DNA of 64,000 nt from the NCBI GenBank assembly GCA_963995505.1, contig OZ023181.1, positions 5,741,487-5,805,486 of the forward strand, given 5' to 3'. Numbering within the stretch: the stretch's first letter is position 1; each line of letters opens with the position of its first letter. This document shows positions 32,334 through 47,572 of the stretch, in pieces. The stretch comes from Hypericum androsaemum. Taxonomy: Eukaryota > Streptophyta > Magnoliopsida > Malpighiales > Hypericaceae. The notes under the pieces were generated by a model. It had not been told where the DNA came from and did no database searches. It worked only from the letters and a program-made list of their open reading frames with translations. A program made the translations under genes and the position numbers.

Positions 32334-34934
32334 TCAACCCCTAGCACGAGAGTAGTGATTGTCGTTGGGGTTCCTCCGACCACCGAAAACTGCCATCGCC
32401 TTCCTCACGGGCGGCTGGAAAGGAGCTTTTTTATCTGTGTTATGTTGGTTGAAGATAGTGTCCATGGCAAAGAACTCGTCTCCCTGAAAACATTACAAGA
32501 GAATCAGCTGTCGGTCTTGCTTCCAACAGTTATCTTCGGTGGATGCGAAAAGGTAATAGGGAAAAATCCACACACCTCTTTATTTGCTTTTTTCTTTGTT
32601 TTAGGGTGAAGGAACTTTTGAGGAAGCTGATCCTCGCGCAGGATTGGATTCTTTGTAATGGCATCCCTTCCGCCTTTAGGTAGAGGCAGCGAAAACTGCA
32701 GCAGAAGAATGTTCATGAGGATACAATTACAAGAACAGGTGAAGGAGTTGATTAGCGCATGACAACGTCAAAGAAAATAAGTTGGTACGGAAACAAGACG
32801 AGATAGAGAAATTGCTTAGTTGAAAATATCATGGAGCCTCCCTATCTCACAAATGAAAGAGCTTTCCGAAATGATTCTCTTTATAGACTAGGAAAAGTTC
32901 CATTTCACAATTCCCAAAATCTAACCAGCTCTTTCAATAAACCAAAGAACATAACTTTGTCCAAGGAAAAGACATAAAAGTGTTACTTACTTTGGTACCA
33001 CGCAAAGTGATTCGTGGTTTCCGTGCAGTCAAAACAACTCCGTTTTCACCAACTGTAACAGCAACTTTTCTTAGAGTGCCCCCATTACCACACTTGGGAC
33101 AGAAAATTCTCCCGATGTCGTTGGTCACAGTGAAGCAAGCATGGCATTTCAGAACCCACCTGCCATTGCAAAAAGCGCAAGATAAGCATAGAACCCTAGA
33201 TGAAGAATCACATAATGGTACAAGAAGCCTGAGCCACTATTCCAGTCAATGCAGTTACTAGGAGTTAAATAAGCAAAGAAGAATGCTATTCCTCTCTTTT
33301 TCCTCTCTAATATAATACAAGTCAGAAAAGATACCTTTTTAACTGTAACTGATAACAATAGCATTCATAAAACAAATTAGATATAACAATTTATGCAGCG
33401 CTAAAACATTTTTTTTATCATACCAGGATGATCTCTAAGCAAAGCGATCTTTCCTTCTGAAACATGCCAGAAGGAACAAAGGAAAGAAAAGATTACTTCT
33501 ACCTGTGTAGTTGGCGGATTTGATTTCCACCTGGAGCTAGCAGTCTTAAGCCCATTTGCAGCAGCACGTTCTGCATTGCAAAGTCACTAGTTACACAAGC
33601 AACACTGGACTCTGATAGCGACCTAAGCATCCAGCTCCTCTTGCTGCTATTACCATCGCCGGCATCATTGTCCAGATTAGAAGTATCAAGACTTCCATTA
33701 GTCTCGCTTCCTATCTCCGCATGCTCCAAGCCGCCATTTGCAGCACCAGTTTCTACAGAAACACATGCCTCCTCAAACCCCAGCTCGGCATGAGAAGTCT
33801 CATCACATTCTCCTTCCCGGACAGCTTGTGAGGTACTTTCTTCCAGACTCATTTGCTCTAAAACATGGGAAACATCACTCTCCAAACGAGCAGCCGCATC
33901 ATCCTCAGAATGATCCCCATTTACAACATTATCACCATCCTCAGAATCTTTCTCCAACTGTGCATCATACTGCTCACGCCTAGCTTTCCTCCGCAGAAAC
34001 CTCCTATGCGTGCTGCGACTAACAGCAGGCAACCAATCACCTGCATCATCACTGAACTCGCCCTTAGATGCATCCACGCCCTCCACCACCGTCTTCCCTT
34101 CGATCTTTGCCTCTGTCTTCCTGGGTGGATACCTTCTATTCCTCCCCCCAACATTCTCACCATCGTCAAAACCTTCTTCCCCTGCCACAGAACTGTCATT
34201 CTCATCGCCCCTCATTTCCTCCGATCCCTCAACAACATCCAAACTTATATCCTTCACCGGCAAAATCTTGGACCCGCCACCATTAACACCCTCATGCTCC
34301 TCCTCCCTCTCCAAGGCCTCCCACTCCTCCAAATTCGGCACATTGTTCCCCCAGCCCGGCATCTCCTTCTCCGGAAGCCTCTTCACTTGAACAGTGTGCA
34401 CCGGCGGGGGAGCGCCCCTCAAATGCGCTGTCCCGTGGGCCTGCGCCTCCAGCATGTAAGTCAACGCGATAAGCTTAATGTCAACGTCCGAAAGCGTGTG
34501 CAGGTCCCCAGTCGACCTCGCAAACTTCACAACTGCCGCAATCCCCCGCAAATACTCACAATCAGTTCACAGGACGGTCATTACACAAAAAAAAGAATAA
34601 AAAGAATATGATTACCTTTGGCGAGGGCATCGGGGGTGGGGTCCACGGGGTGGATGGAGAAGGGGATGAGGGAGAGGCGGTGGCGGGAGACGGGGTCCCG
34701 GATTTCCGACAGCACCTCGGGGACCGTCACGAAGTGGTCGGCGAGGCCGTTGAGCCTCTCTCCCCTCTCGATCACGGCGTTGGCGTCGACGACAGCCGTG
34801 GATATCCCATCGCTCGACTTCAGCGGTGGAAGCTGTCGCCCGGTCGTCGGTTGTTGCGGTGGCGGCTGCTGGGCCGGTGGCGGCGGCGGCTTCTTTACGA
34901 TACTGCTCCATACTGACTGTGGCTGGGGATCCAT
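32334..34934 (-). CDS. NOB1: NOB1, 20S pre-rRNA D-site endonuclease
   Basis: Five exons on the minus strand, 34616-34934, 33503-34532, 32991-33159, 32576-32695 and 32334-32483, give 595 residues. The N-terminus has a Pro-rich lead and then a PIN nuclease domain (VVDANAVIERGERL, near residues 47-60, with the first catalytic Asp; TVPEVLSEI; SDVDIKLIALTYMLEAQ with further acidic residues). A long acidic plant-specific insert follows. The zinc ribbon has Cys455, Cys458, Cys470 and Cys473 (CHAC...CPKC). The C-terminal signature is GGRDAITKNPILREDQLPQK, then GDEFF. NOB1 cleaves the 3' end of 18S rRNA during final cytoplasmic 40S maturation. The upstream telo-box and site II motif fit coordinate expression with ribosome biogenesis genes. 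Confidence 0.96.
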
Positions 34935-34975
34935 TGTAGGTCGAGGGATTTTTTTCCGGCGGAGGCGGATTGGTT

Positions 34976-35015
34976 TTAGGGTTTAGGGAGCTGTGAGAGA
35001 TTTAAGGGATGGGCT
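34976..35015 (-). promoter_or_regulatory. telo-box and site II motif upstream of NOB1
   Basis: On the minus strand, AAACCCTAA (plus-strand 34976-34984) lies 42 bp before the ATG. A TGGGCT site II core (plus strand 35010-35015) lies further upstream. This pair is well known in plant promoters of ribosomal protein, ribosome biogenesis and cell-cycle genes. Confidence 0.65.
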
Positions 35016-35019
35016 AAAC

Positions 35020-35928
35020 GACGTCGTGCTGTGGTTCGTTTCGGCTTCATGTTTGTTGATTCGGGACTGGGAATGTGATGAGCCAATTATTTCTCATACC
35101 ATTTGAAAACACACAATTATATTTGTATGCGCTTTTTGGTTTAGAAATTTTAAATGGAGGAACATTAACTTCGGTGAATTATAAAATATAAAACAGTGTT
35201 TTCCCGCAAAAATTTTAGGTACGCTTATGATTAGCATATTACACTAGCATAAAAAAAGAGAGAAGTTATATTTAAAAATGTTGCGGATAATTTTTATTTA
35301 TATTTAGACGAACATCAGAACATAAAGATTAGTGATTATAAAAATAATAGCTGCTTCCATTTTCATTAGTTGAATATACATGAGGTAAAAGATATTAATG
35401 GTCGTGAATTTCAACTCATAATCAATAATAATAATAATTATTGATCTATATTAAATTCATCATTTTGATTAATTTTGGTCTGAACTTTTTTTTCCAAAAC
35501 ATTCTATATAACTCATCCCTGACCCTCACGCCACTGGTCGGGCCTTGCTCAAGAGAGAGAGAAATGGAAGAGAAGAGGGGACTAAAGATGGTGGTTAAAC
35601 TTGATACTGATATTATCAGGAAATTCCAGAATATATTTTTCAGCGGGTGGGATAATTTATTGATGTCCCTAACGTTCCAGCATCCCATAAATTTATCAGT
35701 CAAGTTGGTCTACAGCAACCTCATCCAAGAAGCGTTCCCTTAAAAGAAATCATTTCCAACTATCAATCAAATGCGTCCACAATAAGATGATGCATACAGA
35801 CTTTCTTCCCTACAGGACAATGGTACTTGGTCGAGTTAGGAGCTCGACTGACAGAACATGAAGAAGAACATCTTGTGCTTAAGTTCAGATAGCGGGCAGG
35901 GCGCCGCGGAGGGGGCGACGGTACATTG
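35020..35928. other. intergenic spacer between NOB1 promoter and serine racemase 3' end
   Basis: AT-rich DNA with no gene. The open frames at 35441-35743 show no domain and overlap on both strands. The right portion probably holds the 3' UTR of the serine racemase gene. Confidence 0.5.
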
Positions 35929-37733
35929 TCACCGTTTTAGTGAACTCCACAGCAGAGAAAGATCGACATTTCCTCCCGACACCACGATTCCTATGCGGTT
36001 GCATTCTTTCCAACGAGGACTCTTCCGGAAGCTATCGGATAAAACGGCTGCAAGACCGATGGCTCCGCTTGGTTCTACAGCAACTTTGAGAATCTCGTAA
36101 CAGAGTCCCATGGCTTCTATTATCTCATTGTCTTCCACGACAATGACATCGTCAACTAAATCCCGAACAACCGGCCTGCTCCAGCGTAAAATTAGGGGGT
36201 TAAGACTTCCAGAAATGCATGCAATAACCACCACAACTTAACAACCAGACTTAGCAAAACTAATCAAAGTTGATGCTTTAAAATTTTCCATTGAAGGTGT
36301 GAATAATTCTGATAACTGAAGCCTCATCAAGAAAACTGAGTTCCTTTATTGTTATTTAGAAATTTTCATCTGTGAAATGACAGTGATACTCAAATACTAC
36401 ATACATATATATGCATAACGAAGTTGTGATTACCAGGTAAGACTTCCGAGCATAGCCCGGAGGCCATCAGCAACAGTGTCAGTTTCGGGCAAAGTCACAA
36501 CCTTACCGGCTGCCTTCGATAAAGCAGCATCATTAGCTCCCCGAGGCTCAGCGGCCAAAATTTTGATGGAAGGGTTCAAGTACTTGGCACCTAATGTCAC
36601 CCCTGATATCAGACCGCCACCTGAAAAATTTACAGATTAACTTGCTACATTTGAAGGTAAAATTGTGCAGTAATGGACCAACATTTATGAAGTTGTTGAC
36701 AAACCACTAATAGGGACTATGATAGTATCAAGGTCAGGGGCTTGCTCCAGAAGCTCCAGTGATATGGTACCCTGTCCACTGCAAGGAAATATACCACTTA
36801 CTCTTCTTAAGATGAGATGAGTGTTTCTGATTTCAACATTCTAACTTTGTTCATAGACATAATTAACGAGCACTCTTCTCATCCTCGGTGCAGATAGACA
36901 CCGAGAATCGGAGTTTCTGGAAAGAAAAAAAATGCAAAAGGTGGAGACTAACTCAAGCCACAATATGCTTATTCTGAATGATAGCAGCAAGAAACACAAA
37001 GGAACAAGAATATATGACCCAAGAATCAAAGCAGTTTTAGCAAGCACCTGATAATTAGTCCATTGTTGTAGGGATGTATAAGTACAGCACCTGTCTCTTG
37101 AACCACCTTGTCTGCAGTAGTCTCCCTAGATTCAAGTGTATTCTCACTCCAAACTACCTGACCACCGTAACGAATGACATTCTCTACTTTGCATTTCGGA
37201 GCGTTTTTCGGTATAACCACATACGCGGGAATTCCACGTAGTTTCGCAGCCAGTGACAAGGCTGCAGCATGGTTTCCGCTATACGTGTGGAAGTACGCAG
37301 CGAACATTCAGACTAAACAAACAAAGAGAAATGCACCAGAAAAGTAGCAACGACACACAGCAAACCTGCTATGCGTCACGACCCCTTTCGCAGCCCGAAC
37401 ATCGTCAAGCGAAAATACCGCATTGCAAGCACCCCTGAACTTAAATGCTCCTCTAAGGAACAACAAAGAGCAGAAAAAAAGCGTCAGCTAATCACCTAGC
37501 GGAGTACATTAGGCCGATAAAACTCGTACTAACTAAGCATCGAAATTTCCTCACCCCTTCTGGAAACATTCACATTTGAAGTACAGCTTCCTCCCCGAAA
37601 TAGCATCCAGAGACTCCGAGGTCATAACAGGAGTTCTATGCGCGAAAGGGCTAATCCGAACTCGGGCTTCTCTTATGGAGGTTAGATCAGCTGCATACTT
37701 CTCCTCACTAGTTTCCCTCTTCTCTTCTTCCAT
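35929..37733 (-). CDS. SR: serine racemase (PLP-dependent, threonine dehydratase fold)
   Basis: Six coding exons on the minus strand, 37555-37733, 37366-37452, 37048-37278, 36705-36778, 36434-36620 and 35929-36175, give 334 residues, close to known plant serine racemases. Fold-type II PLP signatures are intact. Lys64 in GGAFKFRGA forms the Schiff base. SSGNHAA (88-94) is the substrate loop, and PISGGGLISG is the glycine-rich phosphate-binding loop. It interconverts L- and D-serine and usually also dehydrates serine to pyruvate in the cytosol. A 5' UTR intron (37735-37984, GTAAG...CAG) appears to end one base before the ATG. The promoter region is shared divergently with COQ5. An annotation as threonine dehydratase is less likely because the C-terminal ACT domains are absent. 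Confidence 0.93.
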
Positions 37734-38592
37734 TCTGAAAAAACAAGTGTTCGTTTAAAATAGGATCCGAAAGTAATCGACTTTAAGAGCTTCGACCAAG
37801 CTTGGCGGATTGAATAAAGAGAGCAGCAGGCTAGTGTAATATGCTACTAAACTTGGAACAATCTTTCAATCACTCTAAGAGCACAAAGCAGATACCCTAA
37901 AACCCAACATCAACTTCTATTACTTCGATTAATCGGTTTAGCGGGTGTCAAGCGGAATGCAAAAACCAAGCTGTAACCACTTACCGCCTTCGACCTTGAT
38001 GCTTCCAAACTAATGGTATCCAGCCTCTCCGTCTCTGGGTTTTCTTCCCTATCTGCTCTGTGTATGAAGGAAATTAAAATTGTAGTCGCTCCGACTTTCC
38101 TGATTTCAGTATTAATAGAAAAGTTTCCGCCAAAGAAAAGTATCTGTATTCATTTCCTACGACTACGAGCAAGCAACTCCATTTTGTTTTCTTCATTTAT
38201 TACAAAATAAAGACGGTAGTTTTTTATTTTACAATTACGTCCAGCTATCAATTTAATTATGTTTTTGATTACGTAATTCTGCTTATTAGGAAGTACAGAC
38301 GAAATTATTTAATTTTACAAAATTCTCTCGATAAATACTAATACATTTAGAAAGATTCCAACTCGAAATTTTTCGAGTCACAGGTGGTAAAGCAACATTT
38401 CCCTTTATTCTTCTTCTCCTCGAATTTTTCATTATAATTCCCTGTAATTTCCCGCCGACCGATTTCGCAACCGCCGTGCTGTCCCTCCTCCCCGGCCTTC
38501 TTTAACTCGATCGAGTAATAACCGCCATCGGTGGAGATCCAGGTGATCTACTGGCAGTTGCAAACCCTAACCTGATCGATTATTACAAGGCC

Positions 38593-42186
<3,594 letters not shown>

Positions 42187-42959
42187 TAGCTTTTCGTCGA
42201 TTCCATAGTTTGAAGTTCTAGAAAACAATGTTTCCTCTCTTTTTTGAGTTTCAACCTTGTAGCTTCATCTTTTAGGAATTGTGTTTGCTTGCAGTAGTTT
42301 CTTGGGGGTTTTCAGTGCAACCTGCCGGTGCATCTTTATAATATTGAACACCCATTTCAGCTGTGCTTGATGGAGAAGATGAACAGTTGGATTATGATGA
42401 TTGTTGTTGTGAAACTATGCATTATTATTTTTGTGTGAAGCAATGGCAAGGAAATATCCTCTCCCTCTAAATTGCAACGATAAATATACAAATATGCTTC
42501 TTTTCATATGGAATATCGTGAAAAATGTTTGCCAAGACGAAAAGCTAGTTTACACCAAAACAAAGAAACCATGGAACAACAACCAGGTTGCGTGGAACTT
42601 CATATGCAGCACGGCGCATCAAGAACAATATCATCTTCGATGGATAAACAACCATAAAAGCTCCAACAATCCCTAAAACTATGCAGATCCATCCACATAC
42701 AACCATAGGGGATATGACCAGCAAGTCTAACGGTCGATTGCAATTGCGATTAACTTCGTCTTCCGCTAGCCACCAAACGACCGGACCACACTGTTCAGGT
42801 TGGTCTGCATTTAAGAACCGTTATCATGCTGGAGAGGGGGTAGCTATTGCTCACTTAACTGTCAGTACTTTGGCTCAACAGCATAAACATTGCAGATGCT
42901 GCAGAAAACTGCTTCCGTGTTTTTCCCATCAACTATGTTCCATGGTTGCACAAACACTC
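42187..42959. other. convergent spacer between COQ5 and VMA21-like gene
   Basis: It probably contains the two 3' UTRs. Frames at 42431-42676 and 42681-43019 show no recognisable protein features. Confidence 0.55.
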
Positions 42960-43977
42960 TTACTCTTCTTTCTTCAGAGATTGGGAGGATTCCTCAGCAT
43001 TACCTGTAGAATGACTTAGACTAGCTTTCGCTTCGGCAAGAAACTTAGGATCAGGCTCATGTTTATCCGAAGGCTCTTTCAATGCCATATAAATGTAGAA
43101 GGCAATGACGATGTTGACTGATATAACAGCAAGGAAACCGCTTAATAACGTTAGTGAATGTGGAGACATATCAGCTACACCTGCCCAATGGAAGTACAAA
43201 AACAGAGTTACTATTCACGAAAAATAAATTGATAAAATCTTACATTGTACGTCAAAGACTCTGCTTAAGTTTTTTCGTAAGAAGGTCCCATAACATAGAA
43301 TAAATTAAACTGAAAGTAAGCTAGCTCACAGTCTCTAAAGGTGCATCTGTTTTATGAATAACAGAAGAAGCATGTACACAGCAAGTTCTGCACCATAAAT
43401 AAGCACCATACCACAAATCTCTTTTAGCTTTATTTGAAAGTTTCTTAAAGTACAATATCAGGTCGAGCATTCTGGAACCAATTTGACAAATGGATCGCAC
43501 ATAGTTTTCGACAAGGTACCCATTCAACTCCAAAACTTGATCATTCTGGTTCAAAATATTAAAAACCTGACTAAACAACAGACATATCAAGAGTGAAGTA
43601 TAACAATCTGAAAGTCAAACATGCATTTAGAATCTCATACCTCCAATTAGCATTGTGCAACACAACAAAACCGCAAACCACATCAACTTCAGCCACTAAG
43701 TTACCCAAATTATCCAAAGGTAAGTTTTTCCTTGCACGCTAGAAAGAACCATCAAACTCTTTATCTCAATAAGAGCACGTAAACGTGCCGAGACTTTGAA
43801 AATCGAACAACTCACAATAATATAATTCACCCAATTATGTTCTCAAGACATAAAGGAAGACATGTTTATTTTCCACATACCAGGAAGTAACCCCTTGTTG
43901 AAAGCATGAAGTATTGCAACAGGTGCCATCCACATAAGCATTGATGCCACAAAAAACTTCATAATAACTCCAGCCAT
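42960..43977 (-). CDS. VMA21: VMA21-like V-ATPase assembly factor
   Basis: Two coding exons on the minus strand, 43881-43977 and 42960-43180, give a 105-residue membrane protein. The first reads MAGVIMKFFVASMLMWMAPV and the second SPHSLTLLSGFLAVISVNIV, forming two transmembrane helices joined by a short loop, as in VMA21. In yeast VMA21 is an ER protein that chaperones assembly of the V0 proteolipid ring and escorts it to the Golgi. The protein ends SLKKEE; the terminal KKEE fits the KKxx dilysine ER-retrieval signal of yeast Vma21p. A leader exon at 43978-44006 and a 5' UTR intron of about 1.2 kb are suggested by CAG at 44007-44009. Confidence 0.92.
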
Positions 43978-45400
43978 TTAATTACCTTACCGACCTACCC
44001 CTCTTCCTGTACAGGAGAGAAAACAATAGGTTAAAGAAAGAGCATTACATAAAAAAGAGAACATTAGATAAGAAATAATTTGGAAATTTCCAATTAAAAC
44101 AAGTGCAAGAGAATACTGTAGCTGGCATATTTCTCTTCAATGGTCAATTTGAAGCAAAGAGAAGGAATCTGGATATATACCTAAGAAGCAACAGAAGGGT
44201 ATAGAAATCCTGGAGTATCGAACTTGGGGTTTTATTAGCTGGAATAGAGATGTTTGGTTCCCTGACTCCGAAAACTCGAACAGTGCACACCTTTCAGATA
44301 GAAGAAGTCCTAAACTAGGGACTCTTTTGGAGTTATTTTCCCTCATTTTTTTGGCGGAAGAAGAGAAACAATAATCAATTTGCCTAGTGCAATTTTTTAT
44401 CCAATGGCAGATTTTTACTGACTGTAGTTGGTGCAAGACAGTTCACATAATTTACCCACATCTTTTACACCTTTCAAAGCTATGGATGGACTGAGATTAA
44501 GTCTCTGAATTCATTCCAATCCTGATACACCCCCCTTCAAATAAAGAAAATTGCACTAGAGGAAGAATAGTCCACCCAATTCTAGTATATATGGATCCGC
44601 ATCCCCCAGGACAAACGAGAAAAATTAAGTTCTTGGCAACCCAATACCTCCACACACAACCAATACAACACTAATTCAAAAAACTAAAACCGGAGAATGA
44701 ATGAATGTACTTCTATCTCTAAGAAGAAACCAAGGACCAAGTTTATTGATCAGCGAATGTCAACTGCATGAAACTAGGGGGAAACCATTAGCAATTAGCA
44801 ACTCTCTCTCACCGAGGAAGTCCAAGAACAAAAAAAGGCGAAAAAAAAATTAAGCAAACTAATCCAGTAAATTTCAACGAGCAGTTCTCATGTATTACAA
44901 CCAACAATGCAAGGGCCTATCCAATCCAACCCACAGTTCATTGCCAATTCCAAAAATTTCAAGGAACAAGACGCACGCGTGGATCATCCACGCTTATAAA
45001 CAGGTCCAACCCGCTTCCAGGATTCTCTTCAACAGAGATCACCCACCCCCGGAATCAACAAACTAAGCTGTCTCGAAAAGTTACCCAATTCGATAGGCTA
45101 GCAACAGTCATCACATCCCATCCATCAAGGCATTGCACGGTTCAGCTAGTTAAGTAGATAGAGAATGTAAAACGACGAAAGGGGGAAAAGGAATCACAAA
45201 CCCACCACCCGGATGAAGAGCGTAGCCGTTGGTAGCTAGGGTTTAGGATCGGGTTCGGCAGCGGACTTGCTACTGCTCGGCGGGGGCGACTCCCGACGGC
45301 TAGGTAATTCAGAAGCGGGGCGGAAGGACGGCGGCGCGTCGGAAAGATGGGGATCGTGGGACTTGGTCGGGCTGGGTTGAGGGTTGGAGAGGGGCTTTGT
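43978..45400 (-). other. 5' UTR, probable leader intron and promoter of the VMA21-like gene
   Basis: A splice acceptor (minus-strand CTGTACAG) stands 29 bp before the ATG. A GC-richer block at about 45210-45380, containing AAACCCTA on the minus strand, looks like the first, non-coding exon and promoter. The sequence between has intron-like composition and no other gene. Exact donor and transcription start are inferred. Confidence 0.5.
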
Positions 45401-45725
45401 TAACGCGATTAACCCACCGGATCAAGTAATTATACTTATAGACACGATTTTTAATGACTGTTAGATCTGTAGACACGATTTTTAATAAAATCTGATGGTC
45501 TAAACGAAATCTCTTCTGTGGGGACGACTTTTATATTGTCCCCACTCAATCCAAATTAACCGGTTGGCCAAAAAATGAAAAATAATAATAATTTAATTAG
45601 AATAAAAATGATTAAATTAAGAAGTCAACTATCGTTATCTATTGAAGTATGAATCTCAAGTTTTTTTTGGTAGAACGTATGAATCTTAAGTTGAAACGAC
45701 AGATGAATAGACCTGTTTGAATTAC

Positions 45726-46308
45726 GGGTTTTTATCTAATATGGTGTTATTATTCATGTATAATAATCGATATGGTATTATTGTTTGAAAATTTCCAAAA
45801 ATGGTGTTCGTTTCGGAGGTCGAAATTTTTTTTCGACCTGGGAAATATTTCAACCTAGGACCAAATCGAAAAATAGTTTCGACTTCCCTGGTCGAAAGCG
45901 TATTTTTGATTTGGTACCTAGTTTTCGACCTAGGGACCAAATCGAAAAAAAAATTTCCAAATCGAAATTTTCCTTCCACTTTCCCGGATTTTTTTGGATA
46001 ATGCCATCCACCTAAGTCGAAGGAAGATTTCGATCTGGGTCCCTAGATCAAAATTTTTTTTTCGATTTGGTCCCCAAGTCGAAAACTTTTTTCGACCTGG
46101 GTACCAAATCGAAAATACGCTTTCGACCAGGGAAGTCGAAACTATTTTTCGATTTGGTCTCAGGTCGAAATATTTTTTCGACCTACGGTCCCTAGGTCGA
46201 AAAAAATTTTCGACCTCCGAAACGAACAACATTTTTGGAAATTTTTAAACAGTAACACCATATCGGTTATTATACATGAATAGTAACTACCATATTAGGT
46301 AAAAACCC
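45726..46308. mobile_element. 583-bp foldback MITE, MULE-like ends
   Basis: The two halves (about 290 bp each) are inverted copies. Ends read GGGTTTTTATCTAATATGGT and, reversed from the right, GGGTTTTTACCTAATATGGT. Internally, words such as GGTCGAAA and TTTCGACC alternate throughout. Flanks TTGAATTAC (45717-45725) and TTGAAACTAC (46309-46318) look like an imperfect 9-10-bp target duplication. The first 35 bases resemble the ends of the 8.45-kb MULE (GGGTTTTT, ATGGTGTTACTATTCA), so this is probably a MULE-derived MITE. Open frames across it are by-products of the palindrome. Confidence 0.85.
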
Positions 46309-47572
46309 TTGAAACTACGGACACTGTAACAATATCCTCCTCACTTGTTTAATTATGCTATCTTGTCATTTCAAATAACTTGATTTTTTTTTCAAGGATA
46401 GTCTATAGACTTTTTATTAAGAAATAAAATTATCCAAGTACAAAGACGCAATAACAGAAATAAAATATAAAGCTAGTTACATAACATAAGAATAGACATA
46501 ACAAACTCTGTGAATGGCTACTCAATATTATAATTGTCATCGTGCTCAGACTCGTGAAACAAGAGATTTAACGTACACGGACAATAAATATGTACATATT
46601 ATTTCATTGGAAAAAATCTATTTATAAAAAATGTGTTTACAAAGATTTGCAGTTAGAACTGAGATTGACAAAACTGAAATCGGTTTGGAACCATTTAACC
46701 GCTTATTCCGGGGGTAATCATCAGATAATATGCCTATAATAGAATTGCATTTTTCGTCGAATCGCAATTTGTTTTTATTGGTGTTCGATAGCTTTAAGGG
46801 CAAACCGCTCTATAATAGAAACTACATTTTTTGTAGAATTCAGTGGCATTATACATAGACTTAATTTAACAACAATTACAAACTAGTAAATCGAGAGATA
46901 GAGACAATTGCAAATGGTCTCAAATCTCAATTCGGCGATGCGTGAAGCTAAGTGGGAATAAGAGGCATAGAATTTCTATCGCGCAATATAAATGAACATC
47001 TTGGTTCCAGTTATTCTCAAGTACGGATAATTCCAAAAAGACCATTTAAATTTCTTCTATAATAAATTAGAACCATGTATTTTACCTACATTTTTTCTTA
47101 TCCTACTCTACGCTTTGCTACGTAACTCAAGCACCACGAACTTTCGAGTAAAGACATCCTTTGGAGTAATAATAATTTGCTGATTGTGACCAGTTGACTA
47201 TGGATGTGAATTTGCAAGTATTTCTGAAAAATATGCGTTAGACGAACTCTATCAGACCGAAACTTGCACCAGTTTAATTTTGCCAATTTGGCATGACATA
47301 GATCGTGCGGGGCAACAATAGGTCATGGATCTCATGACCATAATAGAATCTTCATATCCAACCCAAAATCTTAAATCAAAGAATAGGTCGATATTCCGCA
47401 CTTACAACCAAAAGTACAACGTTAAGGTGTGCGGTAGGTTTATGCCAAACTACAGCCAAGTTCATCGACTGCTTATTTTCTACCCCGTTGTAATTGAGCA
47501 ATCAACGAGTAGGTTTATGCACCGTATAGGATTAACCCAGTAGCAACTTATAGACACACATCTTAGTAGAGC
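46309..47572. other. intergenic region, nothing recognised
   Basis: AT-rich DNA between the foldback element and the 3' end of the GST gene. Short frames on both strands have no domain features, and no bounded repeat was found. Confidence 0.5.

Noticed and set aside
33865..34611. 248-codon plus-strand frame opposite NOB1
   Set aside because: It is the antisense shadow of the NOB1 acidic exon; composition and position are fully explained by the minus-strand gene.
45722..46248. Several overlapping 66-100-codon frames on both strands
   Set aside because: They are by-products of the palindromic foldback element.
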